From Lanius collurio (taxonomy: Eukaryota > Chordata > Aves > Passeriformes > Laniidae), in the NCBI GenBank assembly GCA_020086605.1, contig JACBWW010000015.1, positions 16,709,228 through 16,773,227 of the forward strand: a DNA stretch of 64,000 nucleotides, written 5' to 3'. Position numbers and translations under genes: made by a program. This document shows, piece after piece, positions 40,101-51,070 of this stretch; position 1 is the first letter of the stretch, and every line of letters starts with the position of its first letter. The notes below the pieces were generated by a model. That model was not told the DNA's origin. It did no database searches and saw only the letters and a program-made list of their open reading frames with translations.

Positions 40101-42909
40101 GCTCCTGAAACCTGAAGGATCATTCCTGCAGTAATGAAATAAAAACCACTGATGTTACCATTCCAGACTTTCACCAGGGGATATGGCTGCAGTCCAGTTT
40201 ACAAGTCTGAGTTCACAGTAGCTTCCTAGAAGCCAGCAAAGTTTCTCCAGCTTTAAAGCTGATTCAAACTTACTATTTCAGCAGAATTATGGCCTTTTTC
40301 TCATAATGATTTGGAGTGATGGCATGTAGATTTCAAATGTCCACTGACCTTTCTTAATTTTCTCTTCTTGTTTTAAAGTATATTCGGTGCTGTTCGAACT
40401 GGTGCTTATATGCTGTACATTTTGATGACCAAAGGCCTGAAACAGTCAGTGTGTGACCAGAGTTTTTACATTGGACCTGTCAGCAAATTCTGGGCATATG
40501 CATTTGTGCTAAGCAAAGCACCTGAACTAGGTGAGTACCCTCTCTCTCTTTCTCTCATATGCATGTGTGTATTTTTAGAGAAGAAATGTCCATGCAGGAA
40601 GCACAAGAAGTATCTCATCACTGTCAAAATCTTGTTTAAGTCTCAGGAAAACTGAGTAAGCATAACCAACCCCAAACTACACCTTTTAGTCTCTAGTGGT
40701 TAATTCTAGCTTGGCTGAAGTTAGATCAATGTGCAGTTGAATAAGACCTTTCCCAGCCTGGGAATAAACTGCAGTGATTACACACAGCAGGGCAGTCAAG
40801 AAGTAAAAGCAATCTGGTCCATACCTCTGCCTGAGCTACTTGTAGGTAAAAAGGAGTGGCATAATTGGCAGTCACATGCCCCACAGCTACAGAAGTGGAG
40901 GGTGGGCTATAGCAGCTGTGTCAGTAAGAAGCTTTAAGTCGGGCTCTGCCTCCATTCTGCAGCTTTCATTCTTTAATACACATCTAAGTGTACAGTTATA
41001 AACACTAAGGTGCTTCCTCCCTAGCCATTGAAAGCTGTGGCTGTCTGCTTCCTCCTAGGAGAAGCCAATTTCCCATAATATCCCTAGCTTTTCCAGTCCT
41101 GATTTTTATAAATGTATATTCTGCAGCAGTTTCTTGATAAGGATATTTATGATATACATATGAAAGCCAGCTTGGAAGTCAGTCTTCATGTGTTCTCATC
41201 CGTGGCACAATAGTGTAAGAAAGGGTTGTTTTAATGGAAGGGAGCAGCCCACCAGCTTTCATTTCAGGGTATGCCCTTATAAAAACTCAAAGGACTGCCG
41301 CTCTCACTGTGTTCAGGTGTGCAGCAAAAATAAGACTTTACCTTTCAGCAGGTAATTTGATTCAGCAAATTAGAGGACAGCAATTCATCAGCATTAAAAC
41401 TAGAATGGGACAGACACCAGTTGCGTTGCTGTGTCAGAATCCCTTGGTTTCCTGCAGCTTAAATTACTGTAAATGCACAGAAATTTAGTTGCTAAAACTG
41501 AGGAACATCAGCTAGAACTGCACAGCAACAATAAATCGAACATATTATTACTTATTAAAATATGAGTCAACATCTTGCAGTTAATGAAGTGAAGATTAAC
41601 ATTATGGTTTATTATAGACCTTGTGAAGACAGTGCAGTTTTGCTTCCATCCATGACTAATATTTATGACTTAGATTTCCTGGGATACTTATACATCAAAC
41701 TAAGTCCCCAGCTTCAGATCTCAGGGATCCTTTTGGAAATGTGTGTATAACAGTGGAAAACAAGTAGCATACATAGATATCCTTATAGCTAATTGAGATG
41801 CTCATTGCAATCATGAGAAGCAGAAGAAGAAAAAAAAGCAAGAAAGAGGAATAATACTTACATTTCTGCAATAGTAAAATGGATTTGCAGAAAAGGGATG
41901 TGTGTTTCAACATAACCCAAATTTCTTTCTGGAAGTATCTCTTTCATTATGGCAGTTTGCCTATGCAACAGCTTTTTTGTGTATTAGCTCAAAAGGCTCT
42001 AGTGATTTTAAATAGGTCCAGTTTGCACATAGACATTTGAATCAGAGGACACTATGCTGCTTCCTCTAGGTTTTCTGCTCTCTGTCAAGCTGCATTTCTT
42101 TTCCAGTCTCACAGTATGTAATGGGCGGTCTCACAGTTAGAGATGATACATGTCCATCCACCTACCTCACCTCAGACTTCTGTGGATAATGTTTGCAGCA
42201 AGAGGCTACCAAGTAAACCTATGGAGTTTCCAAATGGAGTTACCCATACAGGAAAACATAGATGCATTGGTTTTCTAAAGATTGCATAGAGATTAGGAGC
42301 CAAACTGGCTCTTGGATTAGACAGGCTTTTAGATCTAGAGGTGAGGTGGATTTCATGCTCTAAAGTGGTGTATTCTCCAGCAATAGCAAAGGGAAGAGAG
42401 CACTGCAATAATTACGGAATTGTTTGATCTATTTTTCATTGCCTCCCCTCTTCTTTTTTTTATTGTGTTTTGTTTTTATTACAGGTGATACAATATTCAT
42501 TATTCTTAGGAAGCAGAAGCTCATCTTCTTACACTGGTACCATCACATTACTGTGTTACTTTACTCTTGGTATTCCTACAAGGACATGGTGGCTGGCGGG
42601 GGCTGGTTCATGACCATGAACTATGGAGTCCACGCCGTCATGTACTCGTACTATGCCTTGCGAGCTGCCGGCTTCAGGGTCTCACGCAAGTTTGCCATGT
42701 TCATCACCTTGTCGCAGATCACTCAGATGTTGATCGGTTGCGTGGTCAATTACCTGGTCTTCTCCTGGATGCAGCAGGGCCAGTGCCATTCCCACGTGCA
42801 GAACATCATCTGGTCCTCTCTCATGTACCTCAGCTACTTTGTGCTCTTTTGCCATTTTTTCTTTGAGGCCTATATCGGCAAAACCAGAAAAGAAAGGAAG
42901 GTTGACTAG
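19059..42909 (+). CDS. ELOVL6: ELOVL6, very-long-chain fatty acyl elongase 6 (5'-truncated by window; three exons joined)
   Basis: ELOVL6 catalyses the first, rate-limiting step of fatty-acid elongation in the ER membrane. It condenses malonyl-CoA with C12-C16 saturated or monounsaturated acyl-CoA, for example palmitoyl to stearoyl. The coding segments are 19059-19190, 40379-40530 and 42485-42909 (TAG stop), covering residues 30 (last base only) to 265. The signature motifs are KxxExxDT at 120-127 (split by the last intron), the histidine box HWYHH at 141-145, HAVMYSYY at 174-181 and TLSQITQ at 199-205. The hydrophobic segments fit the seven-span family topology. Splice phases agree at each junction (AG|T for Ser74, G|GT for Gly125). 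Adding the missing 89-nt first coding part gives exactly 265 codons. The closest alternative, ELOVL3, is less similar at these residues. SREBP-1c/LXR control is known for the family, but the promoter is not in this window. I am confident in the identity. Confidence 0.98.
27251..27268 (+). repeat. T18 homopolymer
   Basis: An uninterrupted T run in the 21-kb intron. It contributes Phe-rich or Lys-rich chance frames on the two strands (27148-27414 +, 26940-27314 -), which are not genes. Confidence 0.9.
31235..31350 (-). mobile_element. CR1 LINE 3'-end fragment, antisense orientation
   Basis: The + strand reads ttcacagaatatcctgagtt, ggaagggacccacagggatc and atcgagtccaac. This is the reverse complement of the CR1 3' region, whose sense strand ends in attctgtga-like repeats. 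The following part (gactgaacccaaaaccttgg) also resembles bird CR1 subfamily sequence. The length of about 115 bp indicates the usual 5' truncation. Confidence 0.8.
36430..36833 (+). mobile_element. ERV LTR (3' part recognisable), sense to ELOVL6
   Basis: Recognisable landmarks, in order, are a ctcctcccctcaccgctggg-like stretch, catgtttttaagatttagat, tttatttctctttat, gattggtaataaagtcattt, ccccaagctgactctgtttt, ggtgagtgatctctctgtgc, ttttctctcccctgtccag and gggtacctggcatgcagcca. This matches an LTR family common in passerine genomes, as I remember it, in the same orientation as ELOVL6. An AATAAA lies at 36639-36644. The 5' boundary is unclear and may be hundreds of bases upstream; the 3' end is near 36832. 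No retroviral coding region is attached. Confidence 0.75.
40379..40530 (+). CDS. ELOVL6: ELOVL6 coding exon 3 (residues 74-125, partial codons at both ends)
   Basis: This is a 152-nt exon. It completes Ser74, encodes residues 75-124 and ends with the first base of Gly125. It starts [10 protein letters not shown] and ends SKAPEL, which supplies Lys120 and Glu123 of the KxxExxDT motif; Asp126 and Thr127 come from the next exon. The acceptor reads ttgttttaaag, so it uses AAG where CAG or TAG is usual. The donor gtgagt matches consensus. The loop [14 protein letters not shown] is typical of ELOVL6. Confidence 0.97.
40531..42484 (+). other. ELOVL6: ELOVL6 last intron (1,954 nt)
   Basis: The intron has a consensus donor (gtgagt) and an acceptor (ttacag) behind a T-rich tract. 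It splits the Gly125 codon after its first base. I see no repeat or second gene inside it. Confidence 0.95.
42485..42909 (+). CDS. ELOVL6: ELOVL6 terminal coding exon (residues 125-265 and stop)
   Basis: The exon starts after a T-rich tract ending in ttacag at 42484. Its first two bases complete Gly125, 140 further codons follow, and TAG lies at 42907-42909. It encodes DT of the KxxExxDT motif, the catalytic histidine box HWYHH (141-145), HAVMYSYY (174-181), TLSQITQ (199-205) and the remaining membrane spans. The tail is [10 protein letters not shown]. It ends in Arg-Lys at positions -4 and -3, which fits a dibasic ER-retrieval signal of the KKxx type; this reading is inferred. An open frame in another phase (42567-42866) is a shadow of this exon. 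Confidence 0.98.
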
Positions 42910-43149
42910 TGGTAGAAACGAGAAGCCATAGCTCAGGGTCATCAAGAAAAACAAAATTATAAGAAAAAAAAAAAGGCACAAGGAAACACATATATGTATG
43001 GTGCAGTTAAAACTTGGCAGCTTAGGGAAAGTTAGCGTGGTTTAACCCAGTAAGTTTATGATCCTATCATGGTGAGGACTCACTGAATTCTACTCTATCT
43101 CAAAGGACTGCTGATGAAAGACAACTTCCTTCTGGTACCTGTCTGCTCT

Positions 43150-43228
43150 AGAAAAGAAGGAGAAAAGAAAGAAGAGGAAAAAAGGAAAGAAAAAAGGAAA
43201 GAAAAGAAAAAGGAGAAGAAAAGAGAAA
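43150..43228 (+). repeat. Uninterrupted 79-nt purine (GA-rich) tract
   Basis: Every base from 43150 to 43228 is A or G, arranged as irregular GAAA/GGAAA units. It lies about 240 nt after the ELOVL6 stop codon, within the likely 3' UTR. Such homopurine/homopyrimidine DNA can form triplex (H-DNA) structure; that is general knowledge, not shown here. Confidence 0.95.
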
Positions 43229-43359
43229 TGGAATAATGTTAAGGGGGGAGAAAAAGTACATTAAATAAGCAGTGTGTTTCCCCAGGGTGGAGGAGAGACT
43301 TTTATTTTAAAAGAAAAAAAGGTTTCTAAATCCTTTCTAATAATTTCTCTGCATTAAAC

Positions 43360-43384
43360 AAAAAAAAAAAAAAAAAAAAAAAAA
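43360..43384 (+). repeat. A25 homopolymer in ELOVL6 3' UTR
   Basis: Twenty-five consecutive A follow gcattaaac. The ATTAAA at 43353-43358 directly before the run makes it look like a poly(A) end, but the sequence continues as ordinary 3' UTR-like DNA. It is a likely internal-priming site for oligo(dT) libraries. Confidence 0.9.
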
Positions 43385-44460
43385 GCAGAGGTGACAAAAA
43401 AATCTGTCTATAATAACAAGAAGATTGCAGAAATAAATTTTTTTCCATAGAGGGTTGATACCTTTATCCAAAATGAAGCCCAGAAAGATGTTTCCTGCAT
43501 GGAAACTGGCTGAACTCCACATTGTGGTTATGAATGGAAAAGAGAAGAGATTGATTTCTCTGCTATGTACTCTGCCAGGAGAGCAGATCCAGGACACAGA
43601 GTGACCTCCCTCAGAAGGTGGGAAGGAGCAGTACTTTTACAAGTGTCTAATGTGAAAAGATGCACTGTTGCAATACATATCTCAGAGAGTGCATTTTCCA
43701 AGTGCATTTTTGAGTTAAGGGCAAGGAATTTCTGCAGCAGGATAAGTCATAGAGGGTTAAATCAATCAATATTTGCTAAATTACCAGGGGCTAATAGCGG
43801 AGGGATGTTCAGGAAGGAGAGGGAGACAACTCCCCTCACAAAGTTTTTAGGAATTATCCATTACTCTTAATTTAGCCCACAGCAACACTGAATTAAATGG
43901 GGGAAATCAGAAGAAATCACAGTTAGCGAGAAGAGAGTGATTTATCTGCCCACTGTTTTCAGAACACAGCCCTGTGGTACAGTCGGGACTCTGTGTTTTT
44001 GCAGACACAAGGATGCCTGCCTGAGCTGGGAGAGGTGGCAGGACTGAGCGTCATTGGGTATCACTGTGCTTCTGCATCTGCCTCCTGGGCAGTGCAAAGA
44101 TGTTCAAAGTGCCCTCCTCTGGTCATGTGGAGATACTACTACAAAACATACTTGGAATAGGTTTTTCTTGAGATTTGTGTAGAAAAAAATAGTCTAAACG
44201 AAGTAATTTTGCTGCAACAGCTTGACTCTAAAGTCCAGAGAGAATTATCCTTCATTAAATAAATACATATCTCTGCAGAATCTGTACTGTAACATCAGAC
44301 TGACCGCTTAAGAGGACACTCTTTCTTCTCTGAAGTCAGCTACAGATAAAAGGAGAAATGTATTTCACTCTGAACCTTAGAGAGTTAGTTGAGAACAGCC
44401 ATATTCTTTCAAAGACAAGTAGATTGCATTATCTGTGGTATTCCAGTCCTTACAAAGCCA

Positions 44461-44466
44461 AATAAA
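44461..44466 (+). terminator. Internal AATAAA, possible proximal poly(A) signal
   Basis: AATAAA is followed by atgtgtaaaag in AT-rich 3' UTR sequence about 1.55 kb after the stop codon. Use would give a shorter transcript isoform. There is no transcript evidence. Confidence 0.3.
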
Positions 44467-44893
44467 ATGTGTAAAAGTTCCTAGTATTTCAAAGACGCAA
44501 GTATGTAAACTTGATGTTAAATGTGTTAATGTAGTATTCTAAATTGTAACAGCTAGGTAGTTTAACTAAACAATTAGAAGAACTAGATCAACAAAATAGG
44601 GACTGCTGTTCTGCATAGAATATACACACACCTATAACTACACCCATATACACATTTTGTGAGTTGTCAACAAGAAAAAGCAGCCCAGTGGCAGAGAATC
44701 ACATTTCCTGGCTAATGCAAAAGATTGTCATTATCTTTCTTGCTTTAATTTGAGATTGTACAGTACAAAAGGGTTTTTTTAATTATGATTTTTAGCTTTA
44801 ATTGTGCTGTCATTCATGAAACAGAGCTGCTTTAGTATCCTGTTAAGAGATGACAAGGGCTTTCGGTGTCTCATTATATACAAAAGAAAAACA

Positions 44894-44899
44894 AATAAA
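44894..44899 (+). terminator. Internal AATAAA, possible proximal poly(A) signal
   Basis: The hexamer sits in the context acaaataaagttacattcc in AT-rich sequence about 2 kb after the ELOVL6 stop. It could be an alternative 3' end, but the downstream sequence is only weakly GT-rich. Confidence 0.3.
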
Positions 44900-47800
44900 G
44901 TTACATTCCATATTATGTGAATGGTCTTACAAATCAAAATGCCTTTTCAGGCTCAAATCATAATTACAACAAACAGAAAATGAGTTTACATTTGTGTTAT
45001 TTAAGTTATTGATGTGCTGACATTATTTTATGGTACAAAACATAGCAAAATGTGATATGCAGTAATGAAGCTATGATATTCATTAATAGGACTACTGTAT
45101 ACGTGAAAATATTAGACAAAACCAATTAAATGTGTAAACCATTTTGTTCTACAGCTTGGGAGTAGATAATTATAATGCTGAATAAGCCTTTTTCCTCATG
45201 TTTAATTTTGCCCTGGCTAAAAAGCAGGTTAAGAAGACTGGTTAAGAGTGGAAAAGGCAAAATTAAAGTCAACTGTAATTAGCTGATAAGCATTAGTAGA
45301 AGCCCACCATTGTGCCATTTAGACCCTCAGTCCTGTGTGTCTTAAGTCTCTCAGAGCAAGAGGGGTGGAAGTGGTCCAGTGTTGAGCTGAAGCTGGAACA
45401 GAAATCTTGGACTATCTGAAGTCAGTGGAGGCTTTGCTGTGCTTTGAACAGAGCCAGTGTGCTTGACTGCCTTTATCTGAGCAGAGGGGGAGGAGCCCTG
45501 CACATCTCCTGCAAATTTGAGGCCTCTGGCTCATGACTTAAAAGTCCCATAACCTTTATCAATGACAGGTGATATCACAGCATGGCAAAGACTTGCAGCC
45601 TAAGTTTTACCACGGGCCGAAAACAGGGTGGGTTGCAAACAACCACCTACCCTGTTTCATACTCCGTTTTCCTTAATTGCATAAGATTAAAACCCCACCT
45701 TTATAGGTGCTGGATGGCAATGCTGGCAATGCCAACACTGACTTCCTCAGAGCAAGAAATTCCCCTGCTCTTTCCCCATCTCCCAAAACCCTCGTGGGTA
45801 CTTCTGCACTGTTACCAGCACCTGCTCCTCGCTGTGCCCAGACAAGGCTGGGTGTGGAAGAGGCAGCTTCCCTGGGAAGTGCCTCCAGTGTGGTCACCAG
45901 ACCCAGTGACCTCCTCAGCAGGCAGTGCAGGTGCACCCCTGCTGTGCAGGGGGAGCTCAGCACCAAATGCAGGGGGCATCCTGGCATGAGACTGGGCTGC
46001 AGACAAGCACCCTTGTAGGAATGGGGCATCAGGATCAGACATGTAAGGTACAGTGACAAATTAGGGAACATTTATTGTCACACTGGAAACTGGCTGTGAC
46101 ACTGCCCTTTGCTTCAGAAATTGTGACATCACACACTCATTTACACAGGTCCCGTGGCCCTGCTGTACCATTGGGCTTTTCCTCTGAGGTTTTCCACTGG
46201 AGCCAAATGTGGTAACTGGCATTAAACAATTTGACAATAAGATGAAAAACAACTGACACTGATTTTCATACTTTTTTTCCCCTATAACATATATGCATCA
46301 TATTTAGACTTCCCATTTAACCCACTTGCACATACTTAAACACTGAGCTTGTCATCCCTAATATAATGGCACCTCAACAGTACTCCAGCTGTTCCAACCT
46401 TTGAGCCACAAGATATTAACAAAGCTATTTGGGTCCTACTTATTTCCCCTGGTTTGAATCTTGGAATGATATTTTCAGATTTTTCTGTCCACTACCAGAA
46501 CCCTTTTTTCCCTAATTAATTTAAAGAAATCTGTAATTCTATTGCAGTCACACATGCCATGGGGAACTCAAACTTTATATACATGTACCAAGCATTCTGA
46601 GACCTGAGGCAGCCATGAGAGATGCTGGAAATGCTGTTATGGTATCCACTGCTAAAAGTCAGGAAAGTTCCACTGGTGATGAGGTCACTCTGCCAGGGTC
46701 AGAGTCTGTGTTTTATGTTCTGATGCATTAATCCAATGTACCGAAATAAAAGCAGAAAGGTCAGTATGGATTTACGCTTAGGCAGCTGCCAGCAGCATTT
46801 GGCTCCTCCTTAACACTACTTTTGTGTGGTGAACACTTTAAGGAAAATATTTTCAACTAGTTAGTAAAAGAACAAATAATTGGATAATTCTGCATCCTCT
46901 TTAGACAGTGCCTGTGATGAGAAGGAAACCCCTCATTCTTACAGACCTTCTGTAACTCAGAGTCACAAATGATTTGTGTCTGGACTCACTGACAACACCC
47001 AAATAGGAGCAGCTGGCTCCAAAAGAGACCTCTCACCAGCATCTCACAGTAAAATGAAAGGAGTTTTACTTCCAGGGTAAGGGCTGAAGTGTCCAAAAGG
47101 AATCACTCAGAAGAGCCAGGCAAGGCAGTAGGAATAAAATACTGAGCACAAGCTGCAGGAGAGACACAGAGGGAGATTTCTTCCATATCCCAGGACAAAG
47201 TATTTCCAGGCTGAACACCCACTCCTTTCCAAGACAAGGAAAGGCCATGTGGAATGAGGGTGGGCTGCACAGGGCCAGGTGCCCAGGATGGGGTGGCTGG
47301 TGGAATAAAGCTTCCATGTAGGGGTCCCTCCTGCAGAAGTTAATTAGGCAGTCTCTCCTTGAGTGCAAACGTGGGTGTGTGGATTTGGATGGAGGAATAT
47401 CCATGGTCTGATAACTTGTTCAAGTCTTGGATATATCTTACTTTTTTCTCCTGAAAGTAAAACCTTGGGACATTTTAGTTGAAGACAATGGTACCTCAGG
47501 GATCGATATTCAGGTGGTTTCAGGCAGCAAAGATTGTAAGAGACCAATTATTGTGACCATGAAACAGCAGCCTTTGTAAACAGTGCCACATATAATGCAT
47601 TGCTGCTGTAATGTCTCTAGTAGTTGTAGCCTATCCTGTACTTCAGAACCAGAAGCAGAATATCTTTGTATAGGAACCACAAACACAGACATAAAGTAAT
47701 GAAGATGGCCTTGATCAGGGAAGAAATCAAAGCCAAATTCAGACTATATTGCATAAGTTCAGGCCTTGTTCCAATGCCTCCTGGAAGTGAGATTGTTGGT

Positions 47801-48696
47801 GAGATGTCCAGTGACTTCAGGTGGCTTTGCTTCAGCCCAGTGGAGCCCAGTTGCAGAGGGTGGTGCAAATCCCAAATTCCCTTATTGCTGAGTGGTGACA
47901 TGAACCATCTGGGGCATTACTCAGCTCTGATGTGGGTCTTCAGTCATATTTTCCAGCCTAGCATCAGCAAGCCCTCTACAAGAGAAGAATTGTAACTCAG
48001 AATTGTTGGTGGGTTTGCACTGTTTTACTTCAATATATTTCCATTCCATTTATTTTATTAAAAGCAAGCTAAAGGACAAGTCCCTGATCCTGCTCTTGTG
48101 AACTCTCCATTGCAGTCAGTGCACCATACACAGGCTTTTGCTTACAGGGATAAAGGCAGCACCAGGGTCTTGTTACTGGCTTAATTTCTAGCAGAGCAAA
48201 CACCACAGGGTAGGATTTGATTTCTTAAATTAAATCAACTGTACCAACACAAATAAGATTGGATCTGCACATTAACTTGACAGCTAAAGGGAACCAGGGC
48301 CCTCCCCAGGACATCATAATGTAAAATGCTGCATGAAGAGGGGTTAGAGTGTATTTCCCAATGGGTATAAAATAATACTTCCCTGAAACAGTGACCTTCC
48401 TGAGAAATCTCCCTTCTGTCCAGTCCTGGACAGCTTCAAACTTCAGCCTGTCTGCTGAAAAAATGCAGCTCTGATTGACTTATCTGCTTTCTCAAAAGGG
48501 CCACTACATGCTTTAGGCTTTTTGGAGCCTTAAAGCTCAAGCTAGATTTATATTCAGAAAAAGAAAAACAACCTTAATATTGTACAATAACTAGAAAATA
48601 ATAGTATGATAAATATCTTTATTTTACCATTTTCAAATGGCTATTTCATTACATAAAATGAAGTTTTTATTTTTTGGGGGGTATATTGATATTCCA

Positions 48697-48745
48697 AATA
48701 AAATTTTAACTTTTGGTTCAAAATAAAATCTGTCTCTGTGTCTTA
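48697..48745 (+). terminator. Candidate distal polyadenylation site of ELOVL6
   Basis: Two AATAAA hexamers lie 25 nt apart (48697-48702 and 48722-48727). A GT-rich element (ctgtctctgtgtctt) follows from about 48729. This matches the usual architecture of a vertebrate cleavage/polyadenylation site. Assignment to ELOVL6 is by orientation and position only. Confidence 0.6.
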
Positions 48746-50589
48746 TTAATCTGTAACATGCATTTTTTCCTCTCTACTGTGACCAAGTCTGTCTGTTGAA
48801 AAAGAGAAGTGGTTCACCAGGTATGAGACTACAGCATGACTGCTGTGTCACTTCCCAGCAGATCTCTACCAAGTTCATATTTTTGTGCCCCACACAGAAG
48901 TATCATATGGGTTTATTTTTCCTTTTTGTGTATGTCACATGCATGTGTATGATAAGAGTGCACATCATACAGGTGCTTAAATGTCCCAATTGTACATGCT
49001 GACATTTTGGAGATCCTAATCTTTGCATCTCTGGTAAGGAACAGAAACCACGTCTGTCATTGTAGCGTCTGTGCAGGGAGACTTTGTGAGCAGGGCAGCA
49101 CTTGCCAGAGGACCCTGGCAGCACTGGGCTATCGCTGCCGTACCAGTGGCACTGACTGCTCTGCAGCAGCTCTGCACCAGCCACTCTCTGGACAATCCTG
49201 TGTCCATTGTTCCCTGAACATCCCAGCCACCCATCCCTCTGCCGGCAGCGCAGCTGGTGCAGCAGTGAGCCCCTGCTGAATGATGGACTCGGCCGTCCCC
49301 GCTCTGCACAGCAAGAGCAGCTCTTTGCTCTTTCTCTTTTGCAGTGGAGCTGAAGCAGGTTGTAAAGGAAAAGCTTTGTTGCTCTGTATACACAAACCGA
49401 TGAAGTGAATTGCATCTATTGCAGGACTAACCAAAATCTGAGACAAGATCCAAAGTGAAAAATGTTTGGACTGTGTCATATCCCTGCTGAACCCCAACCA
49501 CTCCCCCGCTGGCTTCCAGCCCCACAACATCTTTCTGAGCAAAGACAGCAGAAGCTGAGGCAGGGGGAGGAGGGTAAAGCAGAGGGGGAAGCCCACAGAG
49601 GGGATGCATGGGGCTGTGAGAGACCCTGGTGACCTTCCTGGGGACTGGCTTGGGAATCAGCCCAAGGAGCAGTCTGAAAATGAAACAGCAAGAGGGAATG
49701 GCACTTATGTACTAGGAAGTGTTGCCTACCATTGCCAGTATTATCACAGGGAGAGTGAAAGAGCAAATAATGTAGCAAAGCAGATGGGGATTTCCAAGGT
49801 ATGTGCAGCTCAATAACTGGTTCAATAACCAGGGAGAAAAAAAAAAGAAAAAAACAAAACCAAACAGGATTTGGGCAGTATGGGATTGTTTCAGGCTTCT
49901 GGCAGAAAATACATTTCCTTTCTTCCAGTACCCAGCTCTCTATGCTTCTAACAGCTACCTGTGACATTGTCTATGCCCCCAAGTACAAAAATCAGCTCCT
50001 CTTTCTAGTGTCCTCTGTCAGGCTGCCATGGCTTGCAATGAGCTTGTGCTTAGAAGTCCCCAGCAGAATCAGTCATCCTGGCATCCCACTAAACGTGGGC
50101 TGCTGCTCAGCCAGAAGGATGATATTGGGATGAAAGAAATTGTGTTGTGCTTGTCCTTCAGCCCTGAGTGGACAGGCAGGCATCCATCACCACGTGGCTC
50201 TAGCTGTGCTCTGTTTATTGCCATCCCATCGAGAAAAAACATTTTCCTAAGCTGAGCACATGCAGGAGCCCACCCTCAGTGGAGGGGAGCCTTGGAGCTG
50301 CAGCTGATGCTCTCCTGCCAGTTTGTGGGGTACAGCCCCACCTTCAGCCATGCTCTGTCCCTCATGCACAGCAGCTGCCTTGAAGACAAAGATGAAACAC
50401 TTCACAAAGTTCACAGTAAGTCCATGCAAGAAAACACAGGTTCTGCAGTGATGCTGGACTGTTGGAGTGAAAGCTTCTCTGGACTCAAGGCCCAGAGGGA
50501 AGCCAAAGCACAGGGGTTGAATTAAAACCTTGGGATAAGCTGAGATACATGAAGTCACACCAAAGTGAAATAGAAACACAGATTTTTAA

Positions 50590-51070
50590 ACTTTTAGTAG
50601 AAATATATCCTAAGTGCCTGAAACATTAAAAAGCTGCAGCAGAGACCTTAAATACAGTTTTTATTGCAGCACTGTTACCTTTTCACAGAATTCTTTTACT
50701 TTAGACAAAATATAGATAGAACTATACTGTTCACGTTTTTTAGAGTGTTCACATAAACAATAAGAGTTGATAGAAACTGTATACCCAAATCTGTGTGATA
50801 CCTATGTAATACTTGTGTAAGACTTATGACTTTCAGAATTAAACCAGGATGGGTTGAGAAAAGGAAAACTAGAATCATGTGTTAATCTTATTGGTCAATT
50901 AACAAATATAATCCACACTTCTGTAAGAAAAATATGGAGAATAGAGAAGAAATTGGAATTAGAAGAAGCTGTTTTCTGCCTGCTGTTGCTGCTTGGTTTT
51001 ATCATGTAATCCCCTTCGAACTCTGCCTTCAAGAAAGCTATGAGACTATGAAATCAAAAACTTAGCAGAA
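50590..51070 (+). mobile_element. Possible LTR-like sequence (weak)
   Basis: The segment is AT-rich, with an attggtcaattaac element, then a gctgttgctgcttggtttta / tgtaatcccc / tctgccttcaagaaagct series. This resembles the promoter-to-U5 part of some avian ERV LTRs as I recall them. There are no clear termini and no canonical AATAAA, so this is only a suggestion. Confidence 0.3.

Larger units (their letters stand above)
19191..40378 (+). other. ELOVL6: ELOVL6 intron between coding exons 2 and 3 (21,188 nt)
   Basis: The intron is bounded by the donor gtaggc and an acceptor ending aaag. It contains a CR1 3'-end fragment near 31235-31350 (antisense), a sense-oriented LTR near 36430-36833, a short TTTTG-rich tract near 22707-22730 and a T18 run at 27251-27268. 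A poly-pyrimidine/CAG sequence at about 33705-33724 looks like a splice acceptor. I recognise no gene in it. Segments around 23900-24700 and 25920-26300 are AT-rich and free of obvious repeats, and could be conserved non-coding sequence, but that cannot be judged without an alignment. Confidence 0.93.
42910..48745 (+). other. ELOVL6: Probable ELOVL6 3' UTR
   Basis: The interval runs from the stop codon to a strong distal poly(A) signal pair. A 3' UTR of more than 5 kb is usual for vertebrate ELOVL6 as I recall it; the extent here is inferred from poly(A) hexamers and the lack of any other gene. It contains an uninterrupted 79-nt purine tract (43150-43228), a 25-A run (43360-43384), AATAAA signals at 44461, 44894 and 46745, and an AT-rich part at about 44160-45300 followed by a GC-richer part at about 45300-46020. 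Short open frames in it look like chance. Confidence 0.7.

Noticed and set aside
42567..42866. 99-codon + frame inside the last ELOVL6 exon
   Set aside because: It is an out-of-phase shadow of the conserved coding exon.
49007..49279. Cys-rich 90-codon + frame (CSVCAGRLCEQGSTC and so on) resembling an EGF-like module next to where EGF is expected
   Set aside because: The cysteine spacing does not make a complete EGF-like domain, the expected EGF gene would be on the opposite strand, and no splice sites frame it.
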